A stretch of DNA of 64,000 nt from Pseudohoeflea sp964511625 (GCA_964511625.1 CAZEJG010000003.1:1-64000), one strand, 5' to 3'. Counted from the first letter of the stretch, positions 16,295-28,473 are shown. Program-made: numbers and translations. Notes: generated by a model from the sequence alone, not told the origin.

Positions 16295-17908
16295 ATGGAG
16301 TTCGACTACGTCGTCGTCGGCGGCGGGTCGGCCGGCTGCGTGATGGCGGCCCGGCTGGCCGAAAACACCAAACTCAGGATCTGCCTGATCGAGGCGGGCG
16401 GCGAGAACCGCAACCTCGCCATCCGCGCCCCATTGGGAATTGTCGGACTTGTTCCCGCGTTCCCCTTCTTCCGCTATGCCAACTGGGCGTTTCAGACCGA
16501 ACCGCAAGCCGGTCTGAACGGCCGCCGTGGCTACCAGCCGCGCGGTCGGGGTCTCGGCGGTTCGAGCGCCATCAACGCCATGCTTTATATAAGGGGCCAT
16601 CCGTCCGACTATGACGGCTGGGCGGAGGCGGGCTGCACAGGCTGGGGTTGGGAGGACGTGCTGCCCTGGTTCCGGTTCTCGGAGCGCAATTCCCGCGGCA
16701 CCGATGCCTATCACGGCCTGTCCGGCCCGCTCCAGGTCGGCGACCAGAAGCGCCCGCGCGCGATGAGCCGCGCCTTCGTCGACGCCGCCGTGGAGGCGGG
16801 TTTCCCGCGAAACGATGATTTCAACGGCCGCGACCAGGAAGGTGTGGGGCTTTACCAGGTCACCCAGTTTTTCGACGGACCGCGGCAGGGGGAGCGCTGC
16901 TCGGCAGCCGCCGCCTATCTTCATCCCCGGCTCGACTGGCCGAACCTGCATGTCATCACCGGCGCGCGCGCCAGCCGCATCCTCTTCGAAGGCGTCCGCG
17001 CCACAGGCGTCGCCTATCAACGCGGCGGCAGGACGGAGACGGTCACGGCGCGCGCCGAGGTCATCCTCTCGGCCGGTACGTTCGGTTCGCCGCAACTTCT
17101 CATGCTCTCGGGCGTCGGGCCCGGCGCCGAGCTCGCGGCACACGGTATCCCGGTCACGCTCGACAGCCCCGGCGTCGGTGCCAACCTGCAGGACCATCTC
17201 GACGTCATCTTCAACTACCGCACCCGCAGTTCAGAGAGCCTCGGCTTCGGCTTGCGCGGCGGAGCCCGGCTGTTCGGGGAGGCGATCCGCTGGGCCCGCA
17301 AGGGCGACGGACTGGTCGCCTCACCGGCTGCGGAGGCCGGCGGTTTCATCAAGTCCGATCCCGCACTCGAAGTCCCCGACCTGCAGCTTCACTTCACCGT
17401 CGGCTATGTCGACGACCACGCCCGCAAGATCCATCTGGGCTTCGGCTATTCCTCCCATGTCTGCGCTCTCCGGCCCTTCTCGCGCGGCACCGTCGGGCTG
17501 AAGAGCGCTGATCCGTTTGCCGCCCCGAAGATCGATCCGAAGTTCCTGGATGATCAGCGCGATGCCCGGCTGCTCTTGTCCGGGGTGGAGACGATGCGCT
17601 CGATCATGCGGGCCTCGCCGCTGCGCTCCTACAACGAAGGCGAGATCAACGGCCTCGACGATCTCGAAGGCGACGACCTCATGCGCGCCATTCGCGATCG
17701 GGCCGACACTATCTACCATCCGGTCGGCACCTGTCGCATGGGCGGCGACGCCCAGTCCGTGGTCGATCCTTGGTTGCGTGTGCGAAGAACCGAAGCTCTG
17801 AGGGTTGTGGATGCCTCCGTCATGCCGACGCTGATCGGCGGGAACATGAATGCGCCCACCATCATGATCGCCGAACGCGTGGCGGCCGAGATCAAGCGCG
17901 CGGGCTAG
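16295..17908 (+). CDS. GMC-family FAD oxidoreductase (choline/alcohol dehydrogenase-like)
   Basis: 537-residue glucose-methanol-choline oxidoreductase. The FAD Rossmann motif VVVGGGSAGCVMAARL opens the protein, followed by GRGLGGSSAINAMLYIRG, GTFGSPQLLMLSGVGP and the C-terminal active-site HPVGTCRMGG and GGNMNAPTIM. It resembles AlkJ-type alcohol dehydrogenases and BetA, but a true BetA exists at 60-61.7 kb, so its substrate is probably another alcohol. The start at 16295 has GGGAGGA seven bases upstream. Monocistronic. Confidence 0.88.
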   Translation: MEFDYVVVGGGSAGCVMAARLAENTKLRICLIEAGGENRNLAIRAPLGIVGLVPAFPFFRYANWAFQTEPQAGLNGRRGYQPRGRGLGGSSAINAMLYIRGHPSDYDGWAEAGCTGWGWEDVLPWFRFSERNSRGTDAYHGLSGPLQVGDQKRPRAMSRAFVDAAVEAGFPRNDDFNGRDQEGVGLYQVTQFFDGPRQGERCSAAAAYLHPRLDWPNLHVITGARASRILFEGVRATGVAYQRGGRTETVTARAEVILSAGTFGSPQLLMLSGVGPGAELAAHGIPVTLDSPGVGANLQDHLDVIFNYRTRSSESLGFGLRGGARLFGEAIRWARKGDGLVASPAAEAGGFIKSDPALEVPDLQLHFTVGYVDDHARKIHLGFGYSSHVCALRPFSRGTVGLKSADPFAAPKIDPKFLDDQRDARLLLSGVETMRSIMRASPLRSYNEGEINGLDDLEGDDLMRAIRDRADTIYHPVGTCRMGGDAQSVVDPWLRVRRTEALRVVDASVMPTLIGGNMNAPTIMIAERVAAEIKRAG

Positions 17909-18160
17909 TGGCCGGGTTCGCATTGTTCACAGAAAATGGATAAAACTCAGTAATTTATCCGATTGTAACCAAACATGACCGGGCGTATGAGAGCTTTTGC
18001 CCGGACTGGCGGTGTCTGCCCCAATTTCCCCGCAATTTCAGGCAGGAACTTTTTTCGCGAAAGGACGTTATTGCAATGCACAACGGCTGGGCCGATGGTG
18101 TAATGACTCCTGGCGCGCCTGATTGTTTTATTTGGTGACAGACGTAAGGATTATTGGACC

Positions 18161-19822
18161 TTGGACTCCCAGACAGCGCGGCGCGACGAACGCGCCACCA
18201 CGTCCCGCTTTTGCCGCCGGAAGTTTCTCGCTTCCGCTTCGGCCACCGTTCTTCTCGCCATGTCCGGAGGCGTTCGCGCCCAGGATGCCGGATCTGATGC
18301 CGCATCCCAGGCGCCCGATGCCGAAAATACCCTCATGCCCGCCGCCGACGGTTCCCAGCCGTTCAGCTTCGACATTCTCACCGACGAAATGCGCCGCAAG
18401 GCGGGCGAGAACTATGCCGAGCCCGAAAAGGTCGGCGGTTTCCTGTCGGAGTTGAACTACGATCTCTATAGGCTGATCCGCTTCAATCCCTCGCGCGCCC
18501 GCTTTGCGGACGTCCAGCGCACCCGCTTCCAGCTTCAGGCCTTCCACCTCGGCTGGCTGTTCGCCAATCCGATCACCCTGATGGAAGTGGACGGCGATCG
18601 CGCCAGGCCGATGAAGTTCACCACCGAGGATTTCCTCTATCAGCGTGAGGCGCAGGGCAAGCTGCCGGCCAACTGGGAACTTCCCGGCGTCGCCGGCTTC
18701 CGGCTGCACAGCTATCTCAACCGGCCCGACGTGCTCGACGAACTCGTGGCCTTCCAGGGCGCGTCCTATTTCCGCGCGCTCGGCCGCGGCTCGACCTATG
18801 GTCTCTCGGCCCGCGGTCTGGCCATCAACACCGGCACCTCCGAGCCGGAGGAATTCCCGGTTTTCACCAAGTTCTACATCGAGCGCCCGTCCTCTGCCGG
18901 CGAGACGATCAATGTCTATGCGCTGATGGACAGCCCCTCGCTGACCGGCGCATACCGCTTCGAGATCACCCCGGGCGAAGCCACGACGATGGACGTGACC
19001 GCGCGCCTCTTCCTGCGTTCCGACGTGCGTGAACTGGGCGTGGCGCCGCTCACTTCGATGTATCTTTACGGCGAGCGCAATCGCGAGCAGTTCGACGACT
19101 ATCGTCCGCGGGTGCATGACAGCGACGGGCTGATGATCGAGAACCGTGACGGCGGCAAGCTCTGGCGGGCGCTGTCCAACCCGAGCCGCCTGGCCTCGAG
19201 CTATTTCTCCGAGAGCGCGCCGAAGAGCTTCGGCCTCTATCAGCGTGAGCGCGAATTCGATCACTACCAGGATGCCTCGGCGCATTACGAGCATCGTCCC
19301 TCCCTCAAGGTCGAGCCGATCGGCGACTGGGGCAAGGGCATGGTGCGCCTGGTCGAGATCCCGTCCGATCTCGAGATCAATGACAACATCGTGGCCTTCT
19401 GGATTCCCGAACAGGGTGGCAAGGCCGGCGATGCGCTGGAATTCAAGTATCGTCTGTCCTGGGGTGATCTGCCGCCCGAGGAGGATGGTGACCTCGCCTA
19501 TGTGGTGGCGAGCCGCGCCGGCACGGGAGGTGTTTCTGGCGTGGAAAACAAGGCCGACAGCCGCAAGTTCGTTGTCGACTTCAAGGGCGGGCCGCTGACG
19601 TCGCTGCCTGCATCCGAGGCTGATCATCTCAAGCCGGTGGCCACGGTGGTCAACGGGACGATCGAACATCAGACACTGACGCCCATTCCGGAGGAGGGGA
19701 TTTGGCGTTTCGTGATGGATGTGACTGCCGAGAGCGGGGCGACGGTGGAACTAACTGCCCGGCTCGAGGGTTATGAGCAAAAGCTGTCAGAAACCTGGGC
19801 CTATCAGTGGATCAAACCCTAA
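18161..19822 (+). CDS. Periplasmic glucan biosynthesis protein, OpgG/OpgD family (Tat signal)
   Basis: 553-residue periplasmic protein needed to assemble osmoregulated periplasmic glucans. The first 60 residues carry a twin-arginine signal (CRRKFLASASATVLLAMSG), as in OpgD. The domain starts at PFSFDILTDEMRRKAGENY and runs to the Ig-like C-terminal end YEQKLSETWAYQWIKP. The start is a TTG at 18161; no in-frame ATG precedes the Tat motif, and AAGG lies upstream. The order with the next two genes matches opgGIH of Rhodobacter, so the gene name opgG is equally suitable. About 250 AT-rich bases before it probably carry the promoter. Confidence 0.87.
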   Translation: MDSQTARRDERATTSRFCRRKFLASASATVLLAMSGGVRAQDAGSDAASQAPDAENTLMPAADGSQPFSFDILTDEMRRKAGENYAEPEKVGGFLSELNYDLYRLIRFNPSRARFADVQRTRFQLQAFHLGWLFANPITLMEVDGDRARPMKFTTEDFLYQREAQGKLPANWELPGVAGFRLHSYLNRPDVLDELVAFQGASYFRALGRGSTYGLSARGLAINTGTSEPEEFPVFTKFYIERPSSAGETINVYALMDSPSLTGAYRFEITPGEATTMDVTARLFLRSDVRELGVAPLTSMYLYGERNREQFDDYRPRVHDSDGLMIENRDGGKLWRALSNPSRLASSYFSESAPKSFGLYQREREFDHYQDASAHYEHRPSLKVEPIGDWGKGMVRLVEIPSDLEINDNIVAFWIPEQGGKAGDALEFKYRLSWGDLPPEEDGDLAYVVASRAGTGGVSGVENKADSRKFVVDFKGGPLTSLPASEADHLKPVATVVNGTIEHQTLTPIPEEGIWRFVMDVTAESGATVELTARLEGYEQKLSETWAYQWIKP

Positions 19823-19889
19823 CGGCCCTTACATGCAACGACCAGTGACATTTCCCGCGTATTTCCCAGCGTATCTCAAGGAACCTCCC

Positions 19890-20123
19890 ATGTCCGCGAA
19901 CATGCCGATCAAGACCGACACCTTCGCATTACGAGACGTGCGCTCTGACGAGTTCATGCAGCCGGCCGAGTTGATCTCGGGTCCGTGCGCTCTTCCCGAC
20001 GCGCCGCTGGCCATGCCGCGCCAGCAGCTCGAGCGGGAGATGTCGATTGCCCGCCGCCTCGCCTCGGTGCTGCGCCTTCAGATCCGCCGTCTGCCGGTGG
20101 GATCTGCCGAACGAGGCGTCTGA
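19890..20123 (+). CDS. opgI: Small OpgI-like protein of the glucan operon
   Basis: 77-residue soluble protein between the opgG/D and opgH genes, with its stop directly abutting the opgH ATG. AAGGA sits about seven bases before the ATG. The end is basic and helical (SIARRLASVLRLQIRRLPVG); the middle contains ALPDAPLAMPRQQL, which resembles the N-terminal extension that longer OpgH proteins carry. A small gene at this place is known as opgI in the Rhodobacter opgGIH operon, function not established there. It may be a detached OpgH N-terminus. The symbol rests on position more than on sequence. Confidence 0.65.
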   Translation: MSANMPIKTDTFALRDVRSDEFMQPAELISGPCALPDAPLAMPRQQLEREMSIARRLASVLRLQIRRLPVGSAERGV

Positions 20124-21899
20124 ATGGGTCGCGTCGGCCTCTGGGGCCTTCGCGGCGCGGCGGTTGCCTTTTCGCTGCTCACCGCCAGCGGCGCCTTCAT
20201 TCTCTTTCTTCAGTTCGGCGGCACGGACGGCATCGACACGCTCGATGTCGTCCGCGCGCTGTTGATCTTCATCTCGACCCTTTGGCTCGCCTGGGGGGCT
20301 TCCCTCGGTCTCATCGGGCTGACCACCACGGCCCGTGCGCCCAAATACGACCGGTCCCGCCCGATCACCGGACGGACGATCATCCTCATGCCGGTCTACA
20401 ACGAGGACCCGGTCGCAACCTTTACCCGGTTGGCAGCCATGGACACCTCGCTCGGCGCCACCGGCACGGACGCCGAAATCCATTTCGCGGTGCTCTCCGA
20501 CACCCGCAAGGAAGACATCGCTGCTCGCGAGGAGATGCTCTTTGCCAAGCTCGTCGCCGACCAGAACGGCATCGGGCGCTATTTCTATCGTCGCCGTGTG
20601 GAGAACACCGGCAAGAAGGCAGGCAATATCGAGGACTTCATCATCCGCTCCGGCGCGGCTTACGACTATGCCGTCATCCTCGATGCCGACAGTCTGATCG
20701 AGGGCGAGACCATCCTCGAAATGATCCGCCGCATGCAGGCCGAACCCCGCCTCGGCCTGCTGCAGACGCTGCCCAAGATCGTCAACGCCAATTCGCGTTT
20801 TGGCCGGGCGATGCAGTTTTCCGCCTCCTTCTTCTCCCCGGTCTTCTGCCGTGGTCTGGCCATGATGCAGGGGCGCACCGGTCCGTTCTGGGGGCACAAC
20901 GCCATCGTGCGCGTCCGCGCCTTCGCCGAATCCTGCGGCCTCCCTGTCCTGAGCGGCGAGCCACCCTTTGGCGGCCACGTGCTGAGCCACGACTATGTCG
21001 AGGCGGCCCTGCTGGCGCGGGCCGGCTGGATCGTGCGCGTCGACGACGATCTGGAAGGCTCGTTCGAGGAAGGCCCGGAAAACATCGTCGACTACGCCAA
21101 GCGCGAACGCCGCTGGTGCCAGGGCAACCTTCAGCACGCGCGCATCATTGCCGCGCCGCGCCTGAGGCTCTGGTCGCGCTTCGTCTTCGCGCAACTCATC
21201 ATGGCCTATATCGCGCCGCTGTTCTGGCTCGGCTTCATTGCCGCCTCGGTGATGGCGCCGGCTTTCGTCGTGCCGCCCGACTATTTCCCCGAGCCGAACT
21301 GGCCGTTCCCCTACTTCCCGCCGTCCGAGGCGTGGAAGGCGGTGGGCCTGTTCATCGGCATTTTCGGACTGTTGATCGTGCCGAAGCTGCTCGTCGCAGC
21401 CAAGGCGTCGATCACCGGCCGGGCAAGAGGCTTCGGCGGACCGGCGGATGCGTTCGGTTCCACCGTCCTCGAACTCCTGTTCACATCGCTTCTGGCACCT
21501 GTTCTTCTCATGTACGCCACCCGCTCGGTCTGGCAGGTCCTGTCGGGCAGCGACGGGGGCTGGCCGTCCAACAACCGCGGCGACGGCCGTCTGTCCTACG
21601 AGGAGAGCTTTCTCGCTTCCTGGTGGATCGTGGCGATAGGCGCGGGTGGTCTGGCCATCACCTGGCAGCTCGCACCGGGCCTGTTTCCCTGGCTCCTGCC
21701 AGTCGGCCTGCCGATGATCCTCGCGCCGCTGATCCTGCGCTGGAGCTCGATGCCCGCCCGCACGAGCATGATGCAGGTTCCGTGGGACGCCAATCCTCCC
21801 GCCATCCTCGCGCTTCACGATCGCTACCTCGCGGCCTGGGAAGGTCGGGCGGAAGACAAGAAGCCAGAGGGCAACGGCCCCGAACTGGCGCTTGCCTGA
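20124..21899 (+). CDS. opgH: Glucan biosynthesis glucosyltransferase OpgH (MdoH)
   Basis: 591-residue inner-membrane GT2 glycosyltransferase making the beta-glucan backbone of periplasmic glucans from UDP-glucose. Two N-terminal helices, then the cytosolic catalytic domain with ILMPVYNEDP, the LDADSLIEG metal site, the acceptor LSHDYVEAALLARAG and ERRWCQGNLQHAR, then about six more helices. It is shorter than E. coli OpgH because the long N-terminal cytoplasmic region is missing; the preceding small gene may supply part of it. Starts immediately after the opgI stop, so co-translated. Confidence 0.93.
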   Translation: MGRVGLWGLRGAAVAFSLLTASGAFILFLQFGGTDGIDTLDVVRALLIFISTLWLAWGASLGLIGLTTTARAPKYDRSRPITGRTIILMPVYNEDPVATFTRLAAMDTSLGATGTDAEIHFAVLSDTRKEDIAAREEMLFAKLVADQNGIGRYFYRRRVENTGKKAGNIEDFIIRSGAAYDYAVILDADSLIEGETILEMIRRMQAEPRLGLLQTLPKIVNANSRFGRAMQFSASFFSPVFCRGLAMMQGRTGPFWGHNAIVRVRAFAESCGLPVLSGEPPFGGHVLSHDYVEAALLARAGWIVRVDDDLEGSFEEGPENIVDYAKRERRWCQGNLQHARIIAAPRLRLWSRFVFAQLIMAYIAPLFWLGFIAASVMAPAFVVPPDYFPEPNWPFPYFPPSEAWKAVGLFIGIFGLLIVPKLLVAAKASITGRARGFGGPADAFGSTVLELLFTSLLAPVLLMYATRSVWQVLSGSDGGWPSNNRGDGRLSYEESFLASWWIVAIGAGGLAITWQLAPGLFPWLLPVGLPMILAPLILRWSSMPARTSMMQVPWDANPPAILALHDRYLAAWEGRAEDKKPEGNGPELALA

Positions 21900-21925
21900 G
21901 AGCGCGCGTTAAAGAGTGCGCACAA

Positions 21926-21960
21926 AAGAAAAGCCCCCGGCCATGGCCGGGGGTTTTCGG
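21926..21960. terminator. Bidirectional terminator between opgH and mtlK
   Basis: GC palindrome CCCCCGGCCATGGCCGGGGG (21934-21953) with AAAA before and TTTT after. It serves both convergent genes. Confidence 0.88.
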
Positions 21961-21962
21961 TT

Positions 21963-23432
21963 TCAGCTCTCGATATAGGCTTGAAGCGTGGCCTTGGCCC
22001 CGTTCGCCCACACCGCCTTCAGCGCATCGGCGAATGCTTTGCTGAACGTCCCGTTTTTGCCGAGGTCGCCGTAGATGTCATGCATTGCGAGCCAGGCGTC
22101 CGGATGGAACTTTGCTTCCAGCGCCGTCGCCTTCAGCCGTTCGGCCAGCACGTCGTCGACCTTGTAGGTGCTGGCATCCTCGTTGATGCCGGTGCAGTAG
22201 CGACACCAAAGAGCCGATTCGAGCGCGAGTCCGTCGACACCCTCACCGGCTTTCAGTCGATCGGCGATCGTCGGGATGATGAACTTCGGTTGCCGGTTGG
22301 ACCCGTCGAGGCACAGCCGCGCGATGGTGTCGCCGAGCTCGGCATTGCCGAAGCGCTCAACGATCTTGTGGTAATAGTCGCTCAGGCTGACGCCCTCGAT
22401 CTCCGGCACGGTCGGGATCATCTCCGAGAATTCCAGCTTTTCGAGGAAGCCCGCGACAAGCGGATCGGCCATGCCCTCGTGCGCGTAGGTGTGCCCGAGC
22501 AGGGCGGAGGAATAGGCGATGACCGCATGGCCGCCGTTGAGGATGCGGAGCTTCATCAGCTCGTAGGGCGCGACGTCTTCGACGAACTCGACGCCGACAT
22601 CCTCGAGCTTCGGGCGCCCCTGCGGGAAATTGTCCTCGAGCACCCATTGGCGGAACGGTTCGCAGACCACGGGCGCCTTGTCGTCGACATTGAAGGTCTC
22701 GTTGACGAGCTTGATCTCGCGCGGACCGGTGGCGGGCGTAATGCAGTCGACCATGCCGTTAGGAAAGGCGACGTTCTCGGCGATGAAGTCGGCGATGTCG
22801 CCGCCCATCTGGCGGGCAAGCCCAAGCACCGTTGTCTCGGTGACATGGCCGTTGCCCGGGAGGTTGTCGCACGACATCACCGTGAAAGGAGGCAGGCCTG
22901 CTTCCCGGCGCTTCTGCAGAGCGGCGATGATGATGCCGAAGACGGTCTTCGGGGTGCCGGGATTGGCAGCGTCTGCGACAATCTCGGGATGCGTCGCGTC
23001 GAAGCTGCCGGTCTTGGCGTCGATATAGTAGCCGCCCTCGGTGACGGTGAGCGAAACGATACGGATGACCGGGCGGCTCATGGTCTCGATGATCGCCTGC
23101 GGATCGATCGGCGCGAAATCGATCATCGAGCCGACCACGGTGGCGGAGAAACCGGCCGGGTCGAGTTCCATCACCGTCGTCTGCCAGTCCTGCGTCTCCA
23201 GCCGCTCGCGCATCGAGGCGTCGAACGGCTTGATGCCGGCGCCGACGATGGCCCAGTCGTGGTCGCGGCCGGTGTCGAACAGCCGGTGCAGATAGTGGGC
23301 CTGATGGGCGCGGTGGAAATTGCCGACGCCGATATGGACGATGCCCGGCGTGAGCTTCGAGCGGTCGTATTTCGGGCGCGTCAGGGTGGCGGCCGGAGCG
23401 ACGCCTTCATCGGGTGCAAGCTTGTGGATCAT
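21963..23432 (-). CDS. mtlK: Mannitol/polyol 2-dehydrogenase MtlK
   Basis: 489-residue long-chain polyol dehydrogenase oxidising mannitol (and arabitol/sorbitol) to the ketose with NAD. N-terminal GIVHIGVGNFHRAHQAHY is the nucleotide-binding hallmark, and the catalytic Lys-Asn-His are in ELMKLRILNGGHAVIAY. The size is standard. It follows smoS by 80 bases in the same direction and ends the polyol operon, feeding fructose into metabolism. ATG at 23432 gives the domain start expected for MtlK. Confidence 0.93.
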   Translation of the reverse strand: MIHKLAPDEGVAPAATLTRPKYDRSKLTPGIVHIGVGNFHRAHQAHYLHRLFDTGRDHDWAIVGAGIKPFDASMRERLETQDWQTTVMELDPAGFSATVVGSMIDFAPIDPQAIIETMSRPVIRIVSLTVTEGGYYIDAKTGSFDATHPEIVADAANPGTPKTVFGIIIAALQKRREAGLPPFTVMSCDNLPGNGHVTETTVLGLARQMGGDIADFIAENVAFPNGMVDCITPATGPREIKLVNETFNVDDKAPVVCEPFRQWVLEDNFPQGRPKLEDVGVEFVEDVAPYELMKLRILNGGHAVIAYSSALLGHTYAHEGMADPLVAGFLEKLEFSEMIPTVPEIEGVSLSDYYHKIVERFGNAELGDTIARLCLDGSNRQPKFIIPTIADRLKAGEGVDGLALESALWCRYCTGINEDASTYKVDDVLAERLKATALEAKFHPDAWLAMHDIYGDLGKNGTFSKAFADALKAVWANGAKATLQAYIES

Positions 23433-23512
23433 TTTCGACCCTTTCCTTTCGGCGCGATCTTGTCTCTCTGTCGCGCTCCTTGTCGTTAGTCGGTCTGCGC
23501 CCGCTGCCGGGC

Positions 23513-24282
23513 TCAACTCATCCAGTTGCCGCCGTCCACATTGTAGGTCTGGGCGACGACGTAGTCGGCCTCCGGCGAGGCGAGGAAGATCGCCATGCCG
23601 GTCAGATCGTCTGCCGTGCCCATGCGGCCGAAGGGAACGGCGTCGCCGACTTCCTTCTTCTTCTGTCCAGGCACCTTGTTCTCGTATTTGGCGAAGAAGG
23701 CGTCGACGCCGTCCCAATGCTCGCCGTCGACCACGCCCGGCGCGATCGCGTTGACGTTGATCCCATGCTTGATCAGATCGAGCCCGGCGGACTGGGTGAG
23801 CGAGATCACCGCCGCCTTGGAGGCGCAGTAGACGGCGACCAGCGCCTCGCCTCGGCGGCCGGCCTGGCTCGCCATGTTGATGATCTTGCCGCCCTTGCCG
23901 CGGGCAATCATCGATTTCGCCACCGCCTGCAGCGTGAACAGCGTGCCGGCGAAATTGACCGAGAACACCTTCTCATAGTCGACCCGATCGATCTCCACGA
24001 TCGGGGCTGCGGTAAACAGTGCGGCGTTGTTGATGAGGATGTCGATGCCGCCGAAGGCGTTCTCGACCGTCTTCACCGCCGCGTCGATGGAGGCCTGGTC
24101 GGTCACGTTCATCTCGACCGCGATAGCGGCGTCGCCGATATCGTTCGCCGCTTTCTGCGCGCGGCTCATGTCGATATCGGCGATCGCCACCTTCGCCCCC
24201 TCGCGAACGTAGGCCTGTGCAAAGGAAAGTCCGATGCCGCGCGCCGATCCGGTGATCAGTGCGGTCTTGCCTTCAAGACGTT

Positions 24283-24286
<4 letters not shown>
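23513..24286 (-). CDS. smoS: Sorbitol dehydrogenase SmoS (SDR family)
   Basis: 257-residue short-chain dehydrogenase. NAD site GSARGIG at about 14-20, NNAALF, and the catalytic Ser-Tyr-Lys with YCASK. HWDGVDAFFAKYENKVPGQKKKEVGDAVPFGRMG is typical of rhizobial SmoS, which oxidises sorbitol to fructose and galactitol to tagatose. Its ATG overlaps the smoK stop by four bases, so it is translated with the transporter ATPase. Confidence 0.92.
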
Positions 24287-25287
<1,001 letters not shown>

Positions 25288-25296
25288 GATCCTGTC

Positions 25297-26127
25297 CTAT
25301 TTCACAGCGCCGAAGGTGAGGCCGCGAACCAGCTGCTTCTGGCTGAACCAGCCGAGAATGAGAATGGGTGCGATGGCCATGGTGGAGGCGGCGGAGAGCT
25401 TGGCGTAGAAGAGACCCTCCGGGCTCGAGTAACTCGCGATGAATGCAGTCAGCGGCGCGGCTTTCGCGGCCGTCAGGTTGAGGGTCCAGAAGGCTTCGTT
25501 CCAGGCCAGGATGAAGTTCAGGAGAACCGTCGATGCGATGCCGGGAATGGCCATCGGCGTGAGCACGTAGAGGATTTCCTCCTTTAGCGTCGCCCCATCC
25601 ATGCGGGCCGCTTCGAGGATCTCGGAGGGGATTTCCTTGAAGTAGGTGTAGAGCATCCAGACGATGATCGGCAGGTTGCAGAGCATCACCACCAGGATCA
25701 GCCCGGTCTTGCTGTCGAGCAGGCCCGCCTGGATGAACAGAAGGTAGATCGGATAGAGCACACCGACGGCGGGCAGCATCTTGGTGGAGAGCATCCACAT
25801 CAGGATGTCCTTGGTGCGCTTCGACGGCACGAAGGCCATCGACCACGCGGCCGGAACCCCGATGATGACCCCCAACAGCGTCGAGCCGCCGGCAATGGCA
25901 ATCGAGTTCCACAGGAAGCGCAGATAGTCTGAGCGCTCCTGGACCACCGCGTAGTTTTCCAGCGTCCAGTTGAAGAAGAGGAAGACGGGCGGGTCTGCGA
26001 TCGCCTGGGCTTCCGTCTTGAAGCTGGTCAGGATGGTCCACAGGATCGGGAAGAAGATCATGAGACCGAAGAACCAGGCAATCAGCGTATTGACGATCTT
26101 GCGGTTGTTGGTGACGGCGCGGGCCAT
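25297..26127 (-). CDS. smoG: Polyol ABC transporter permease SmoG
   Basis: 276-residue CUT1 permease (MalG-like) with six helices and the EAA loop EAARMDGATLKEEILYVLTPMAIPG that docks to the ATPase. Ends WFSQKQLVRGLTFGAVK, a typical MalG-family terminus. Ten bases after smoF. Confidence 0.92.
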   Translation of the reverse strand: MARAVTNNRKIVNTLIAWFFGLMIFFPILWTILTSFKTEAQAIADPPVFLFFNWTLENYAVVQERSDYLRFLWNSIAIAGGSTLLGVIIGVPAAWSMAFVPSKRTKDILMWMLSTKMLPAVGVLYPIYLLFIQAGLLDSKTGLILVVMLCNLPIIVWMLYTYFKEIPSEILEAARMDGATLKEEILYVLTPMAIPGIASTVLLNFILAWNEAFWTLNLTAAKAAPLTAFIASYSSPEGLFYAKLSAASTMAIAPILILGWFSQKQLVRGLTFGAVK

Positions 26128-26137
26128 GGTCCCCTCC

Positions 26138-27004
26138 TCAGGCGTCGAGGTTCTTGCCGACGATCCGCATCAGGAAGATCGCGACGATGTTGGCGAGGAT
26201 GACGGCATAGATGCCGCCGGCGGAACCGAGCCCGACATTCTGGCTTTCCAGAACGCGCTGGTAGATGAGGTAGGTCAGCGTCCGCGTGCCGAACGAGCCC
26301 TGCGTGGTGACGAAGATCTCCGCGAAGATCGACAGCAGAAAGATCGTCTGGATCAGGATGACCACGGTGATCGCCCGCGACAGGTGCGGCAGGATGATGT
26401 GGTAGAAGCGCGAGAACACGTTGGCCCCGTCCATCTCCGCGGCCTCGAGCTGCTCGGAATCGAGCGACTGGATGGCGGTGAGCAGGATCAGCGTGGCGAA
26501 GGGCAGCCATTGCCAGGACACGATCATGATGATCGACGTAAGCGGCGCCTGCGTCAGCCAGTCATAGGCGGGCAGTCCGAAGAACTCGAGGGCGTGGCCG
26601 AGCAAGCCGTTGACCGGGTCCATGAACATGTTCTTCCAGACCAGCGCGGAGACCGTCGGCATGACGAAGAAGGGGGCGATGACGAAAATGCGCACCACGC
26701 CCTGGCCCCACATCGGTTGGTCGAGAAGGATCGCCAGGAGGACGCCGAGGACCACAGTGATGGCCAGCACGAAGCCCACCAGCATAAGGGTGACGATGAT
26801 GCTGTCGGCGAAGGAGGAACTGGTGAAGAAGCTGACGTAGTTGTCGAAGCCGACCCAACCCTCGTTGCCGGGCCGCAGCGGAAGATAGCGGCGGAACGAG
26901 AAGTAGAGCGTCATCGTCAGGGGGACGAGCATCCAGCCCAGAAGCAGCATCACGGCTGGCGCCATCATCAGGCGGGCTGCGGATCGGGAATGCTGAGTGG
27001 CCAT
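26138..27004 (-). CDS. smoF: Polyol ABC transporter permease SmoF
   Basis: 288-residue CUT1 permease (MalF-like) with six helices. The EAA loop reads EAAEMDGANVFSRFYHIILPHL. The opening LMMAPAVMLLLGWMLVPLTMTLYFS is characteristic. It forms the channel with SmoG. Separated from smoE by 116 bases holding an attenuator-like hairpin. Confidence 0.92.
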   Translation of the reverse strand: MATQHSRSAARLMMAPAVMLLLGWMLVPLTMTLYFSFRRYLPLRPGNEGWVGFDNYVSFFTSSSFADSIIVTLMLVGFVLAITVVLGVLLAILLDQPMWGQGVVRIFVIAPFFVMPTVSALVWKNMFMDPVNGLLGHALEFFGLPAYDWLTQAPLTSIIMIVSWQWLPFATLILLTAIQSLDSEQLEAAEMDGANVFSRFYHIILPHLSRAITVVILIQTIFLLSIFAEIFVTTQGSFGTRTLTYLIYQRVLESQNVGLGSAGGIYAVILANIVAIFLMRIVGKNLDA

Positions 27005-27075
27005 AATACCTGTCCTCCTCCTTCGCGCGCGGTCAACGGCGGCGAGGGCTCAAGCTTCGCTCGTAAAACTCTGAA

Positions 27076-27106
27076 AGGAAAAATGGGGACGGCCGTAGCC
27101 GCCCCC
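27076..27106 (-). terminator. Attenuator-like hairpin between smoE and smoF
   Basis: On the minus strand GGGG-C-GGC ... GCC-G-CCCC (27085-27106, one bulge pair) is followed by CATTTTTCC. The stem plus T-run looks like a weak intrinsic terminator, which would lower permease relative to binding-protein transcript. Confidence 0.6.
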
Positions 27107-27120
27107 GGGAGGAGCCGAAA

Positions 27121-28428
<1,308 letters not shown>

Positions 28429-28473
28429 ATCTTCCTCCCAAAGCCCTCGACAGGGCATTCGCTTGAGTTGGGC

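Noticed and set aside
19929..21818. 630-codon open frame antisense to opgH
   Set aside because: Charged low-complexity translation without a domain or ribosome site; a shadow of opgI and opgH.
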